NCBI GenBank assembly: GCA_965224065.1
Contig: CBDCYF010000005.1
Location: forward strand, 806,001-870,000
Source: JAOTZA01 sp965224065
GTDB lineage: Bacteria; Acidobacteriota; Thermoanaerobaculia; Multivoradales; JAHEKO01
Reading direction: 5' to 3'
Length of the DNA stretch: 64,000 nt
The notes under the pieces are model-generated. The model was not told where the DNA came from. It worked only from the letters and a program-made list of their open reading frames with translations, and ran no database searches. Positions 16,691 through 25,350 of this stretch are shown piece after piece. A program made the position numbers and the translations under genes. Each line of letters opens with the position of its first letter. Within the stretch, counting starts at the first letter, position 1.

Positions 16691-18046
16691 TCAGGGCGCG
16701 AACACCGCCCCAAAATCCCCCCAGAATCCCGGATAGGACTTGGCCACTACGTCGGGGGTGCCGACCGTAACTCCCTCCCGGCCGAGGCCGAGCACGGCAA
16801 AGCTCATCGCCAACCGGTGGTCGTCGCGCGGATCGAGGGTGACTTCGGTCGTGGGCACGCCTCCCGGTCGCTCGGCCCACACACCCGGGATCACCAGCCC
16901 GTCGGGCTCCTCGGTGACCTCGGCGCCGGCCTGGCGCAGGGCCGCCGCCATCCCGGCAAGCCGGTCGCTTTCTTTGAGCCGCAGGTGGGGCACGCCGGTA
17001 ATGCGGGTGGTTCCGTGGGCAAACGGGGCCAGCGCCGCCAGGGTGGGGACCTGATCCGGAAGATCCGACAGATCTCGTTCGATCGCGGTCAACCGGACAC
17101 CACGGGCGCCTTCGACTTCCAAAACGTCTCCACGCCACCCCACTCTCGCTCCCATCTCGGAAAGCAGCCCCAGAAAGCCTCGATCGCCCTGGCGGGAATC
17201 CTGGCCGAGACCGTGTAACTCGACTCGCCCGCCCGCCACCGCCGCTCCGGCGGCAAAGTAGCAGGCGCTCGAAAAGTCGCCTTCCACCCGAAGATGACGA
17301 GGGCCGTCGGCGCCTGAAATTCCTGGCTCGACACGACAGCGCCGAGTGCCATCCCACTCGGCCCGGCCGCCGACGTCGGCGATGGCCTGTACGGTGAGGT
17401 CGAGATACGGCGAGGAAACCAGGTCGGACAGCTCGATCTCGATCGGCTCCACGGCCCGCAGACCGGCCATCAGCAGCGCCGAGGCGTACTGGCTCGAATC
17501 TCCGGCATCGAGCGAGACCACGCCGCCGTCCAGGGAGCCTCCGACCACTTCGAGAGGCGCGGCGCCCTTCTCACCCAGGTACTCGATCTCAGCACCCAGC
17601 GACCGCAAGGCTTCCACCAACGCGCCCACCGGGCGCTCGCGGAGCCGCGGCGTGCCGTCGATGTGCCAGCGACCTGGACGCGCGGCGAGCGCGGCGAGCA
17701 CAAAGCGCAACATCGTTCCGGAAGCCCCGCACCAGATCTCGGCTTCCCGACCCGGGTCCGGCGGGGCCTCGGGTCCGATTCGGACCGACACTTCATCGCC
17801 GACGCCGGCGGCGACCCCGCTGAGATCGCCGAGTTCGCTCGGCTCGCCGAACGACACGTCACGGCCGGCGCGGCCGATCGCCTGCAGAAAAACCTGGGTG
17901 TCGTCGGCCACCAGCAGCCGCTCGATGCGCGTCTCCCCAGCCGACAGGAGTGCCAGGTTGAGGTAGCGGTTGCTGAGGCTCTTGGACGGCGGGACCGCGA
18001 CGCTTCCGCGCGCCGGGCCCCCTCGCACGCGGCGCGCGGCACTCAT
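16691..18046 (-). CDS. aroA: 3-phosphoshikimate 1-carboxyvinyltransferase (EPSP synthase)
   Basis: Shikimate-pathway enzyme joining shikimate-3-phosphate and phosphoenolpyruvate. The 451-residue protein has the two signatures: the N-terminal PPSKSLSNRYLNLALL with the substrate-contacting lysine, and GASGTMLRF further in. The late LRLKESDRLAGM and DPRDDHRLAMSFAVLGL segments are also clear. I place the start at the ATG 18046, overlapping the lpxH stop as ATGA; longer upstream readings run into lpxH. It is the last gene of a plsC-mrp-lpxH-aroA run. Confidence 0.95.
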   Translation of the reverse strand: MSAARRVRGGPARGSVAVPPSKSLSNRYLNLALLSAGETRIERLLVADDTQVFLQAIGRAGRDVSFGEPSELGDLSGVAAGVGDEVSVRIGPEAPPDPGREAEIWCGASGTMLRFVLAALAARPGRWHIDGTPRLRERPVGALVEALRSLGAEIEYLGEKGAAPLEVVGGSLDGGVVSLDAGDSSQYASALLMAGLRAVEPIEIELSDLVSSPYLDLTVQAIADVGGRAEWDGTRRCRVEPGISGADGPRHLRVEGDFSSACYFAAGAAVAGGRVELHGLGQDSRQGDRGFLGLLSEMGARVGWRGDVLEVEGARGVRLTAIERDLSDLPDQVPTLAALAPFAHGTTRITGVPHLRLKESDRLAGMAAALRQAGAEVTEEPDGLVIPGVWAERPGGVPTTEVTLDPRDDHRLAMSFAVLGLGREGVTVGTPDVVAKSYPGFWGDFGAVFAP

Positions 18047-18753
18047 CCGTCGTTCCCGGGCGCCCCTTGCTCCGATCCTTCCAGCCACTCGATCCGGCGA
18101 GTCCGAAACCAGGCGTCGAGCATCCGGACCTCGCCCCCTGAGACCGGCCAAGTCCGTGGCTCGTGGAAGTGCCCGAGCAGCAGGACGTCGTGCTCTTTCC
18201 CGAGCCGGCGCTCACCGTACTCGATGAGGACTTTTTCCGGGATCGCCATCTTGTGTTTGAAGTTGGTCTTGGCGAGCCGGCTTTCGGTGCGGTAGACGAT
18301 CCGGCGGCCGAGCGCCGCCGGGAGCAAGCGGGCGGCCAGCCGGCTCACCGGGTTTTTGGACAGAAAACGCCAGAAAAGATACTGGACGTCGCTCTTGTCG
18401 AGCCCGTCCCCGTGGACCGCGAGATACCGGCGGCCGCCGGCTTCGAACGCGACCTCGTTCCCGACGCGATCGAAGGCGGCCGCATACCGGCCGCCGGCGA
18501 CAAAGAAGTCACGGTTGCCCTCTACATAGTCGACGTGGACGCCCCGCGATTGGACTCGCGCCAGGGCTTCGGTAACCTGCCGCACCTCGGGGGTCTCAAA
18601 GCCCGGCAGCGCCACCCAGATGTGAAAGAGGTCGCCCAGCAGCAGCAGCCGCTCGCACTCGGGGGCGGCGAGGCTGTCGAGCTGTTCGACCAGCGGCCCG
18701 GCAGCGCCTCCCGGGCCGCCGAGGTGGGCATCGGCAATGACGGCTACTGCCAT
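18043..18753 (-). CDS. lpxH: UDP-2,3-diacylglucosamine diphosphatase-like metallophosphoesterase
   Basis: Probably hydrolyses UDP-2,3-diacylglucosamine in lipid A synthesis on the inner face of the membrane. Calcineurin-like metal motifs are in order: ADAHLGG (near residue 8), LLGDLFHIW, EGNRDFF, AVHGDGLD and LLGHFHEPR. The 236-residue length matches LpxH. Other LpxH-like phosphoesterases with uncertain substrates share these motifs, so the exact substrate is likely rather than certain. It ends inside the aroA start and begins 5 bases after the Mrp gene stop. Confidence 0.82.
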   Translation of the reverse strand: MAVAVIADAHLGGPGGAAGPLVEQLDSLAAPECERLLLLGDLFHIWVALPGFETPEVRQVTEALARVQSRGVHVDYVEGNRDFFVAGGRYAAAFDRVGNEVAFEAGGRRYLAVHGDGLDKSDVQYLFWRFLSKNPVSRLAARLLPAALGRRIVYRTESRLAKTNFKHKMAIPEKVLIEYGERRLGKEHDVLLLGHFHEPRTWPVSGGEVRMLDAWFRTRRIEWLEGSEQGAPGNDG

Positions 18754-18758
18754 CCGCT

Positions 18759-19835
18759 CTAAAAAATAGACAGTTTGGGCCGCTGCTGCTTAGCCGTCTC
18801 CGAGACCACTCTCTCGGCGAGCGTCTTGAACGACTCCGCATGGGGACCGTCGTCCTGCCCCGCCACGATCGGCAGCCCACTGTCGCCACCCTCCATGATC
18901 GCGGGATCGAGCGGCACGCGGCCCAGAAAGGGAGCGCCCAGCAGCTCGGCGGTCTTCTCTCCTCCACCGCGCTTGAAGACATCGGTGCCCTCACCGCAAT
19001 GCGGGCACACAAAGGTGGACATATTTTCGATGATGCCGAGTACCGGCACGTTGACCTTGGTAAACATCGCCAGCCCCTTGCGGGCGTCGATCAACGCGAT
19101 GTCCTGTGGTGTGGTAACGATCACGGCGCCCGAAAGCGGGACCTTTTGCGAGATCGTGAGCTGGGCGTCGCCGGTGCCGGGAGGCAGGTCCACCACCAGG
19201 TAGTCGAGCGCCCCCCACTCGACGTCGCCCAGCATCTGCTCGATCGCCTTCATCACCATCGGGCCGCGCCAGATGACCGGGGTATCGGTGTCCAGGATGA
19301 AGCCCAGCGACATCACCCTGACGCCGTGACGGTCAAATGGGATCATCCGGTTGCCCTCGACCAGCGGCCGCTCGGTGATGCCGAACATCATCGGCATCGA
19401 CGGCCCGTAGATGTCGGCGTCCAGCAGACCGACCCGGAAGCCGAGCTTGCCCAGGCTGACCGCCAGGTTGGCGGCGACGGTGGACTTGCCCACGCCCCCC
19501 TTGCCGCTCGCCACCGCCACCACGTGCTGCACCTCGGGGATCAGGTCGACGTCCTGGGCGACCGCCTGCTGCGCCGGAGCGGGAGGCGCCATGACCTTGA
19601 CCTGCACTTCCGCCGGCGGCAGACCGTCGACCGCGGCCAGAGCCGACTCGACGTCTTCTTTGAGCGCGGAGGCGGCATCGGGGCGCGCGGTCGAGAGCAC
19701 TAGGTCCACCTGGGTGCGATCGCCGGCCACCGCCACCCGGTCCACAAACCCAAAGGAGACGATGTCGCGGCTCATGCCGGCGAAGCGCACCCCGCGCAGG
19801 GCGTCCCAGACTCTGTTCTCGACTTCCTGACTCAT
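18759..19835 (-). CDS. apbC: Iron-sulfur cluster carrier / Mrp-NBP35 family P-loop ATPase
   Basis: Cytoplasmic carrier that delivers Fe-S clusters. The N-terminal MIP18-like (DUF59) domain covers residues 1-90. A deviant Walker A (ASGKGGVGKSTVAANLA), LLDADIYGPSMPMMFG, VVDLPPGTGDAQLT and the cluster-binding CxxC (FVCPHCGEG) follow. The 358-residue length is typical. The start ATG overlaps the plsC stop by 4 bases, indicating a tight operon with the lipid genes on either side. Confidence 0.93.
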   Translation of the reverse strand: MSQEVENRVWDALRGVRFAGMSRDIVSFGFVDRVAVAGDRTQVDLVLSTARPDAASALKEDVESALAAVDGLPPAEVQVKVMAPPAPAQQAVAQDVDLIPEVQHVVAVASGKGGVGKSTVAANLAVSLGKLGFRVGLLDADIYGPSMPMMFGITERPLVEGNRMIPFDRHGVRVMSLGFILDTDTPVIWRGPMVMKAIEQMLGDVEWGALDYLVVDLPPGTGDAQLTISQKVPLSGAVIVTTPQDIALIDARKGLAMFTKVNVPVLGIIENMSTFVCPHCGEGTDVFKRGGGEKTAELLGAPFLGRVPLDPAIMEGGDSGLPIVAGQDDGPHAESFKTLAERVVSETAKQQRPKLSIF

Positions 19836-20557
19836 TCGCTACTGTCTCCTTGCGCCACCAGCTCCTCGATGCGCCGGCGCACCTCGCCCATCAACTCGTT
19901 TTTTTGACGCACCGTGTACCGGTCCACCGCGATCGGGCGGCCGTAGTGTACCCGCACCACACCCGGCCGGATGGCGAGGCTGCGCTTTCTCTGGACCGCG
20001 GCGCTGCCGGCGACCCCCACCGGCACGATCGGCAGCCCACTCTTCAGGGCCAACAGGAACCCACCCCGCTTGAACGGCAACAAACCCTTCTCGAGCGAGC
20101 GGGTTCCCTCGGGGAATACCAGCAGCGAGACGCCGGCGTCGATCCGGTCGATGGCGGCCGAAAAGCTATCGCGCGCGGTGCCCAGGTTTTTTCGATCGAT
20201 GTTGATAAAACCACCCAGGGTCAGCGCCCACCCAAAAACGGGGATCTGGAACAGGCTTCGTTTGGCCAGAAAGCGCGTCTGCGACGGCAGAGTCTTGATC
20301 AGCACCGGGATGTCGAACAAGCTGGTGTGGTTGGCCATAAACACATAGCTTGCACTGCGGTCGAGCTCGGTCTCGAAAAATGTCCGGGTGCGCACGCCGC
20401 TGGCTAGGAGAAGACCGCGACTCCACCACCGGGCAACCCGAAAGACCAGATGTCCCCGCGGCGGGATCCAGCCGATCAATAGCGCCAGGGTCGCCATCAC
20501 CAGGGTGCCGGCGAGCAAGAAGGCGTTGCCGGTCAGGGTGGCGACGACGGCTTTCAT
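19832..20557 (-). CDS. plsC: 1-acyl-sn-glycerol-3-phosphate acyltransferase
   Basis: Membrane acyltransferase making phosphatidic acid. Two hydrophobic segments sit at the N-terminus. The catalytic HxxxxD box is NHTSLFD, followed by FINIDRKN, the acceptor-binding FPEGTRS and PIVPVGVAGS. The 241-residue length is normal for PlsC. It is the first gene of the leftward plsC-mrp-lpxH-aroA operon and diverges from the Mla operon across 118 bases. Confidence 0.93.
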   Translation of the reverse strand: MKAVVATLTGNAFLLAGTLVMATLALLIGWIPPRGHLVFRVARWWSRGLLLASGVRTRTFFETELDRSASYVFMANHTSLFDIPVLIKTLPSQTRFLAKRSLFQIPVFGWALTLGGFINIDRKNLGTARDSFSAAIDRIDAGVSLLVFPEGTRSLEKGLLPFKRGGFLLALKSGLPIVPVGVAGSAAVQRKRSLAIRPGVVRVHYGRPIAVDRYTVRQKNELMGEVRRRIEELVAQGDSSE

Positions 20558-20629
20558 CGAAAAGGCTACAATGCCGGCTCATGCTCCGAGGTCGGCGAGG
20601 TTCGAGCGCGGCCGGGAACTCTCGCCGGC

Positions 20630-20658
20630 ATTCTAACGCCGGCGCGTCCCGCTGTGGA
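20630..20658 (-). promoter_or_regulatory. Candidate promoter of the plsC operon
   Basis: Minus-strand TCCACA (20658-20653) and TAGAAT (20635-20630) are separated by 17 bases. The -10 box overlaps the right arm of a 9-bp inverted repeat, AATGCCGGC/GCCGGCATT (20570-20578 and 20624-20632). The left arm of that repeat overlaps a plus-strand TACAAT (20567-20572). The repeat could be an operator for this divergent region. Confidence 0.4.
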
Positions 20659-20675
20659 CCGTCGACAGGCCGCCG

Positions 20676-21440
20676 ATGAGCGAAGCAGGATTGATCGAGC
20701 GCTGGATCGTCAAGGCCGGAGAGCTGGCGATCCTCGCCTGGCACGGCTTCTGGGCTCTCGTGCGGCCGCCCTACGAGATCCGGGTGTGGATCCAGGAGAT
20801 GGAGCAGGTTGGCTGGCGCTCGCTGGGCGTCGCGGCGATCACCACGGTCTTTACCGGCATGGTGTTGGCTCTCCAGACCGCTTACAGCCTGCCGACGATC
20901 GGGGTCAAGTACTACATCGGCACGGTGGTGTCGAAGTCGATCGTGCGCGAGCTCGGGCCGGTGCTGACGGCTCTGATCGTCGGCGGCCGGATCGCCTCCG
21001 GGATGACCGCGGAGCTGGGCACGATGAAGGTCACCGAGCAGATCGACGCTCTGCGCTCGATGGGCACCGACCCGGTCAAACGGCTGGTGGCCCCCAAGCT
21101 CGCCGCCAGCCTGGTGATGTTGCCGGCCCTGACGGTCATCGGCGACCTCCTCGGCATCCTGGGAGGGCTCCTCATCGGCGTCTTTCAGCTCAACCTGACC
21201 CCGGGGTTCTACATCAACGACGTGCTCGACGCGGTCACCCTCGACGACGTGTGCAGCGGTATCGGCAAGTCGTTTTTCTTTGCTTACTTCATCACCATCA
21301 TCGCCTGTCACAACGGACTCACCGCTCGCGGCGGCGCCGACGGCGTCGGCCGCGCCACCACCGACACGGTGGTGCTGGCCTCGATCATGGTGCTGGTATC
21401 GGATTTCTTTTTGACCAAGTTTTTCTACATCGTATTTTGA
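20676..21440 (+). CDS. mlaE: MlaE-family lipid ABC transporter permease
   Basis: Permease of a phospholipid-type (MCE) ABC system that moves lipids between the inner and outer membranes. The 254-residue protein has the family core with the segments TGMVLALQTAYSL, VVSKSIVRELGPVLTALIV, GRIASGMTAELGTMKVTEQI and a C-terminal helix pair. It is the first gene of an mlaE-mlaF-mlaD run. No MlaC-type carrier or MlaA is nearby. The next gene overlaps its stop. Confidence 0.93.
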   Translation: MSEAGLIERWIVKAGELAILAWHGFWALVRPPYEIRVWIQEMEQVGWRSLGVAAITTVFTGMVLALQTAYSLPTIGVKYYIGTVVSKSIVRELGPVLTALIVGGRIASGMTAELGTMKVTEQIDALRSMGTDPVKRLVAPKLAASLVMLPALTVIGDLLGILGGLLIGVFQLNLTPGFYINDVLDAVTLDDVCSGIGKSFFFAYFITIIACHNGLTARGGADGVGRATTDTVVLASIMVLVSDFFLTKFFYIVF

Positions 21441-22186
21441 ACACCCAACCGATCATTACGGTCGACAAGGTCTGCAAGCGCTACGGCGCCAAGACCATCC
21501 TCGACGGGCTCTCTTTCGAGGTGCTGCGCGGCGAGTGCTTTGTGATCATGGGGCGCTCGGGGAGCGGCAAAAGCGTCACCCTCCGCCAGATCAACGGTCT
21601 CGAAAAACCCGATTCGGGGCGGGTGATCTTCGATGGCGTCGAGATCTCGGCCCTCGAAGAGCGCCAGCTCTACGAGACTCGCAAGCGCATCGCCATGCTC
21701 TTCCAGGGCGGCGCCCTCTTCGATTCGATGACCGTGTTCGAGAACATCGCTTTCCCGATGCGCCAGCACACCGAGTGGAACGAGGAGCAGATCGGGCGGC
21801 GGGTCAGCGACCGGCTCTCCCGGGTGCGGTTGGAAGCGGTCGAGGAAAAGATGCCGTCGGCGCTCTCGGGCGGGATGAGAAAGCGCGTGGCGCTGGCGCG
21901 CTCGCTGGCGCTCGAGCCCGACGTGGTGCTCTTTGACGAGCCGACCACCGGGCTCGACCCGATGACCTCGGCCTCGATCGGCCACCTGATTCGCTCGATC
22001 CAGAGCGAGATGGGGGTGACCGCGATCGTCGTAACCCACGATCTGGCCCTGGCGCGGCGGGTGGGTGACCGGATAGCCTTCCTCCAGGACGGCCGCTTCA
22101 GCTTCCAGGGCAATTGGGAGGAAGCGGACCGCACCGACAACTCCCTTCTTGCGGCGTTTCTAGCGGGACGGGAGGAGGACACATGA
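21437..22186 (+). CDS. mlaF: MlaF-family lipid ABC transporter ATP-binding protein
   Basis: ATPase partner of the MlaE-like permease. It has Walker A GRSGSGKSVT, Q-loop MLFQGGALFDSMTVFEN (the MlaF-type sequence), signature LSGGMRKRVALARSLA, Walker B VVLFDEPTTGLDP and the H-loop VVTHD. The likely start is TTG at 21437, overlapping the permease stop, giving 249 residues. An in-frame reading further upstream lies in the permease gene and is rejected. The stop overlaps the next ATG as ATGA. Confidence 0.92.
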   Translation: MNTQPIITVDKVCKRYGAKTILDGLSFEVLRGECFVIMGRSGSGKSVTLRQINGLEKPDSGRVIFDGVEISALEERQLYETRKRIAMLFQGGALFDSMTVFENIAFPMRQHTEWNEEQIGRRVSDRLSRVRLEAVEEKMPSALSGGMRKRVALARSLALEPDVVLFDEPTTGLDPMTSASIGHLIRSIQSEMGVTAIVVTHDLALARRVGDRIAFLQDGRFSFQGNWEEADRTDNSLLAAFLAGREEDT

Positions 22187-23376
22187 CTCGGGAATTCAAA
22201 GTCGGAATCGTGATCCTCACCGCTCTGGCGGTGTTTGCCGGGGGCGTCTTCCTGCTCGGCGGCCGCAGCAACCTCTTTGCGCGCAAGAACCGCTACTCGG
22301 TGCGCTTTGAGGCCGTCGGCGGTCTGGCGGCCGACAGCCCGGTGCAGCTCAACGGCGTCACCGTGGGCAAGGTACAGAAGGTCGTCCTGCCGGAGCACAT
22401 CGAGGAGAAGCTGCTCAAGGTGTGGGTCACGGTCGATCGGCGGTTCGCCGAGCGAGTGCGCGAGGACTCGGTGGCCAGGATCAAGACCCTGGGGCTCTTG
22501 GGAGACAAGTACATCGAGGTCGTGTCGGGGTCGCCCGACGCAGCGATCATCCCGTCCGGCGGAGAGATTCCCGCCGCAGCCCCAACCGACGTGGACCGGT
22601 TGATCGCCACCGGTGAAGACATGGTGGACAACATCGTGGCGATCTCCAGCTCGCTGCGCTCGATCCTCGGGCGCATGGAGGCCGGTGAAGGCCTGCTGGG
22701 CGATCTGCTGCGCGAGAGCGAGACCGGGAGCCGCGCGCGCGACTCGATCCTCGGGACCATCGAGTCGGTGCGCAGGATCAGTGGCAAGCTGGAGCGCGGC
22801 GAGGGATCGCTCGGCACGCTGATCAACGACCGCACGCTGGCGGACCGCATCGAGCGTCTGGTGGTCCAGTTCGAGGCGGTCTCCGCCAGCCTCGAGCGAG
22901 GAGACGGCACGCTCGCCGCCCTGCTCCACGACCCCGGGCTCAGACAACAGGTCGAGGAGTCGATCACCGGGTTCTCCGACGCGGCGCGGGAGATGTCGGT
23001 CTTTGCCGCCGATCTACGGGAAGGCACGGGGCTGATCAACAAGCTGTTGACCGACGATGAGTATGCCGATTCGGTGACCCAGAATCTCGAAGCGCTGCTC
23101 GAGAACCTCGAGAAGATCTCGGCCAAGCTCGAGCGCGGCGACGGCACGCTGGGGCAGATGATCAACGACCCGGCCCTTTACCAGGCGATGGACGACGTGG
23201 TCGTGGGAATCAACGAGTCGAAGTTCCTGCGCTGGCTGGTGCGAAACCGGCAAAAGAAGGGGATCAAGAAGCGCTACAAGGAAGAGCTCGAAGCGCAACA
23301 GGAAGCGGGGCTGGAACCGGTGCCCGTAGACGAGGCCGTCGAAGCGGAGGCCACCGGCACGGACGGCAGACGCTGA
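22183..23376 (+). CDS. mlaD: MlaD/MCE-domain lipid-binding protein
   Basis: Membrane-anchored MCE protein that forms the periplasmic lipid ring of the transporter. One N-terminal membrane helix (residues 8-26) is followed by an MCE domain (about 37-115, VRFEAVGGLAADSPVQLNG and LGLLGDKYIEV). A long helical region follows with five related segments of the type L-E-R-G-D/E-G-T/S-L-G-x-L-I-N-D (near 165, 202, 237, 279 and 315). The tail is acidic. The length of 397 exceeds MlaD itself (about 180) but is common for MCE proteins outside Proteobacteria. Confidence 0.9.
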   Translation: MTREFKVGIVILTALAVFAGGVFLLGGRSNLFARKNRYSVRFEAVGGLAADSPVQLNGVTVGKVQKVVLPEHIEEKLLKVWVTVDRRFAERVREDSVARIKTLGLLGDKYIEVVSGSPDAAIIPSGGEIPAAAPTDVDRLIATGEDMVDNIVAISSSLRSILGRMEAGEGLLGDLLRESETGSRARDSILGTIESVRRISGKLERGEGSLGTLINDRTLADRIERLVVQFEAVSASLERGDGTLAALLHDPGLRQQVEESITGFSDAAREMSVFAADLREGTGLINKLLTDDEYADSVTQNLEALLENLEKISAKLERGDGTLGQMINDPALYQAMDDVVVGINESKFLRWLVRNRQKKGIKKRYKEELEAQQEAGLEPVPVDEAVEAEATGTDGRR

Positions 23377-23387
23377 CTTAGCAGCCC

Positions 23388-24584
23388 GTGCTCGAACTGG
23401 TCAAACTCGCCCTTCGAGCCATCACCAGCCACCGTCTCCGGTCGCTGCTGTCGGTCGTCGGGATCGCCATCGGAATCGCCTCAGTCATCCTCCTGACCTC
23501 GCTGGGCGAGGGCACCCGCCGCTACATTCTCAACGAGTTCTCGCAATTCGGCACCAACCTGATCGCCATCAACCCGGGCAAGGCCGAGACGGTCGGAGTG
23601 CCCGGGATCTTTGGCGGCAGCACCCACAAGCTCACCATCGACGACGCCGAGGCGCTGCTCCGTCTTCCGGAGATCGAGGAGATGGTGCCGCTGGCGTTCG
23701 GTATGGCGCGCGTCGAAGCCGAGGGCCGTGGGCGCAGCGTCATCATCTACGGCGCCACGCCCGACATCGCGAAAGTCTGGATGTGGGACGTGCGCGTCGG
23801 CTCGTTCTGGCCGAGCGGAGACCCGCGGCGCGGCTCGCAGGACGCGGTCCTGGGAGCCAAGGTCAAACGCGAGCTTTTTGGCGAGACGAACGCGTTGGGA
23901 CGGTTTGTCCGCGTCGGCGGATCTCGTTTTCGCGTCCGTGGCGTGATGGCTCCCAAGGGCCAGATGCTGGGGTTCGACCTCGACGACGCGGTCTTTGTCC
24001 CAGTGACCAGCGCCATGCGGATCTTCAACCTGGACGAGCTCAATGAGATCGACGTGGTGTTCCAGGCCGGCCGTTCGGCCGACTCGGCGGTCGAGTCGAT
24101 CACCCGCTTGCTGACCGAGCGCCACGGCGGCAAGGAGGATTTCACTATCACCACCCAGGCGGCCATGCTCGACGTCTTTGGCAACATCATGAACATGATC
24201 ACGGCTGCGGTGGGGGCGATCGCCGGGGTGTCGCTGGTCGTCGGGTCGATCGGGATCCTCACTATGATGTGGATCGCCGTCGGCGAGCGAACCGGCGAGA
24301 TCGGTCTGGTGCGCTCGATCGGCGCGACCCGCCGACAGGTCCAACTCGTGTTCCTGACCGAAGCCGCCGCGCTCGCGGTGCTCGGGGGTCTCGTGGGGAT
24401 CGGCGCCGGCCTGGGAATCTGCGGTTTGCTGCGGGCCGCGATCCCCGGCCTGCCCGTGCATACACCCATTCTGTTCCTGGTTCTCGCGCTGGCGGTCTCG
24501 ATCGCCACAGGGCTTCTTTCGGGCGTCCTGCCGGCGCGACGGGCGGCCGCCCTGGATCCGGTTCGGGCCCTGCGGGCCGAGTGA
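23388..24584 (+). CDS. MacB/FtsX-like ABC transporter permease
   Basis: Permease of the MacB superfamily, which uses mechanotransmission to work on periplasmic or envelope substrates. One membrane helix lies near the N-terminus (LLSVVGIAIGIASVILLTSL), with a large periplasmic MacB-PCD domain (about residues 45-250). Three C-terminal helices follow, with the family motif RTGEIGLVRSIGATRRQV and the ending LPARRAAALDPVRALR. The start is GTG at 23388, 11 bases after mlaD. No MacB-type ATPase gene is adjacent, so its nucleotide-binding partner is unknown. Confidence 0.87.
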   Translation: MLELVKLALRAITSHRLRSLLSVVGIAIGIASVILLTSLGEGTRRYILNEFSQFGTNLIAINPGKAETVGVPGIFGGSTHKLTIDDAEALLRLPEIEEMVPLAFGMARVEAEGRGRSVIIYGATPDIAKVWMWDVRVGSFWPSGDPRRGSQDAVLGAKVKRELFGETNALGRFVRVGGSRFRVRGVMAPKGQMLGFDLDDAVFVPVTSAMRIFNLDELNEIDVVFQAGRSADSAVESITRLLTERHGGKEDFTITTQAAMLDVFGNIMNMITAAVGAIAGVSLVVGSIGILTMMWIAVGERTGEIGLVRSIGATRRQVQLVFLTEAAALAVLGGLVGIGAGLGICGLLRAAIPGLPVHTPILFLVLALAVSIATGLLSGVLPARRAAALDPVRALRAE

Positions 24585-24586
24585 GG

Positions 24587-24615
24587 TTGACGGATTGAGC
24601 GTACTTTGGTACATT
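24587..24615 (+). promoter_or_regulatory. Promoter of the DUF/RHH operon, giving a leaderless transcript
   Basis: TTGACG (24587-24592), 17-base spacer, TACATT (24610-24615). The predicted transcript would begin at or next to the ATG at 24623, and no Shine-Dalgarno is present. Confidence 0.55.
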
Positions 24616-24624
24616 GGTACCAAT
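24606..24624. promoter_or_regulatory. Candidate operator overlapping -10 box and start codon
   Basis: A perfect 12-bp palindrome, ATTGGTACCAAT (24613-24624), overlaps the -10 box and the first bases of the ATG. The half-site TTGGTAC also occurs at 24606-24612, 8 bases from its copy at 24614. The layout would suit an autoregulating ribbon-helix-helix protein; the second gene of the operon is a candidate. Confidence 0.5.
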
Positions 24625-25069
24625 GACAGCGCCCCTGACGACCGCAAAAGACTTGGCCCTGGTGCGCGATCTCGAGACCTGCGCCATCCCGGCGGGCGGA
24701 TTCGGTCATGCCGACCACGTGCGCGCGGCCTGGACCATGCTCCAGCGACAGAGCCTGGATGAAGTCATTCCGCGATTCCGGCGGGCCCTGCAGACCTTTG
24801 CGGCGCATCACGACGCGCCCGACCTCTACCACGAGACGGTGACCCGCGCGTACCTGCTCGCCATTGACGAGCGGATCCGGCGCTCGCCGCGTCCGCTCCG
24901 ATGGCCGGAGTTCCACCGCCGCTACCCCGAGCTCTTTGAGGACTACCGTGTTTTTCTGGAGCGTCACTACTCGCCGGCGGTGCTCGACTCGGATCTCGCG
25001 AAACACACCTTTGTGCCGCCGGACCGGCTGCCGATCGTCCGATCCGAAGAGCCGCAACCCGTCGCCTGA
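24623..25069 (+). CDS. Conserved protein of unknown function, HADHVRAAW type
   Basis: A 148-residue soluble, helix-rich protein. It resembles an uncharacterised family that carries an H-x-x-H-(V/L)-R-x-A-W motif near the N-terminus (here GHADHVRAAW) and a YHETVTRAYL motif in the middle. The invariant histidines could bind metal, but no function is known to me. I start it at the ATG 24623, where promoter spacing predicts a leaderless message. A TTG 9 bases earlier is less likely. It is followed 11 bases later by a small RHH-like gene, probably co-transcribed. Confidence 0.65.
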   Translation: MTAPLTTAKDLALVRDLETCAIPAGGFGHADHVRAAWTMLQRQSLDEVIPRFRRALQTFAAHHDAPDLYHETVTRAYLLAIDERIRRSPRPLRWPEFHRRYPELFEDYRVFLERHYSPAVLDSDLAKHTFVPPDRLPIVRSEEPQPVA

Positions 25070-25080
25070 GGAGGTCCTTC

Positions 25081-25350
25081 ATGTGCGCCAAGCCAACCGA
25101 CCCAAAACGTGTCGTCGAACGAGTTCAGACCGGGGTCCGCATCGAGAAGAGAATCCTCAAGGTCCTAAAAGGCCTGGCCGACTACCACGACATCACGCTC
25201 GGCGACCTGCTCGAGGGCATCGTGCTGCACGCCTTTGAGGGCAAGGTCCCGTTTCGCGACGAATCGCTCGGGGTGATCGCCCAGTTCAAGAAGATCCACG
25301 GGCTGGATCTTGGGGCCGAGGACAGCCACCTGCTGGAAGAGCGCGACTAG
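25081..25350 (+). CDS. Small protein, probable ribbon-helix-helix DNA binder
   Basis: An 89-residue protein. Residues 12-50 (VQTGVRIEKRILKVLKGLAD followed by ITLGDLLEGIVLHAF) have the strand-helix-helix pattern of MetJ/Arc-type dimeric repressors. The rest is charged. A good ribosome binding site (GAGGAGG) precedes the ATG. Its stop codon TAG forms part of the left terminus of the repeat element that follows. It could repress its own operon through the TTGGTAC palindrome. The RHH assignment is by pattern, not by a firm family match. Confidence 0.6.
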   Translation: MCAKPTDPKRVVERVQTGVRIEKRILKVLKGLADYHDITLGDLLEGIVLHAFEGKVPFRDESLGVIAQFKKIHGLDLGAEDSHLLEERD

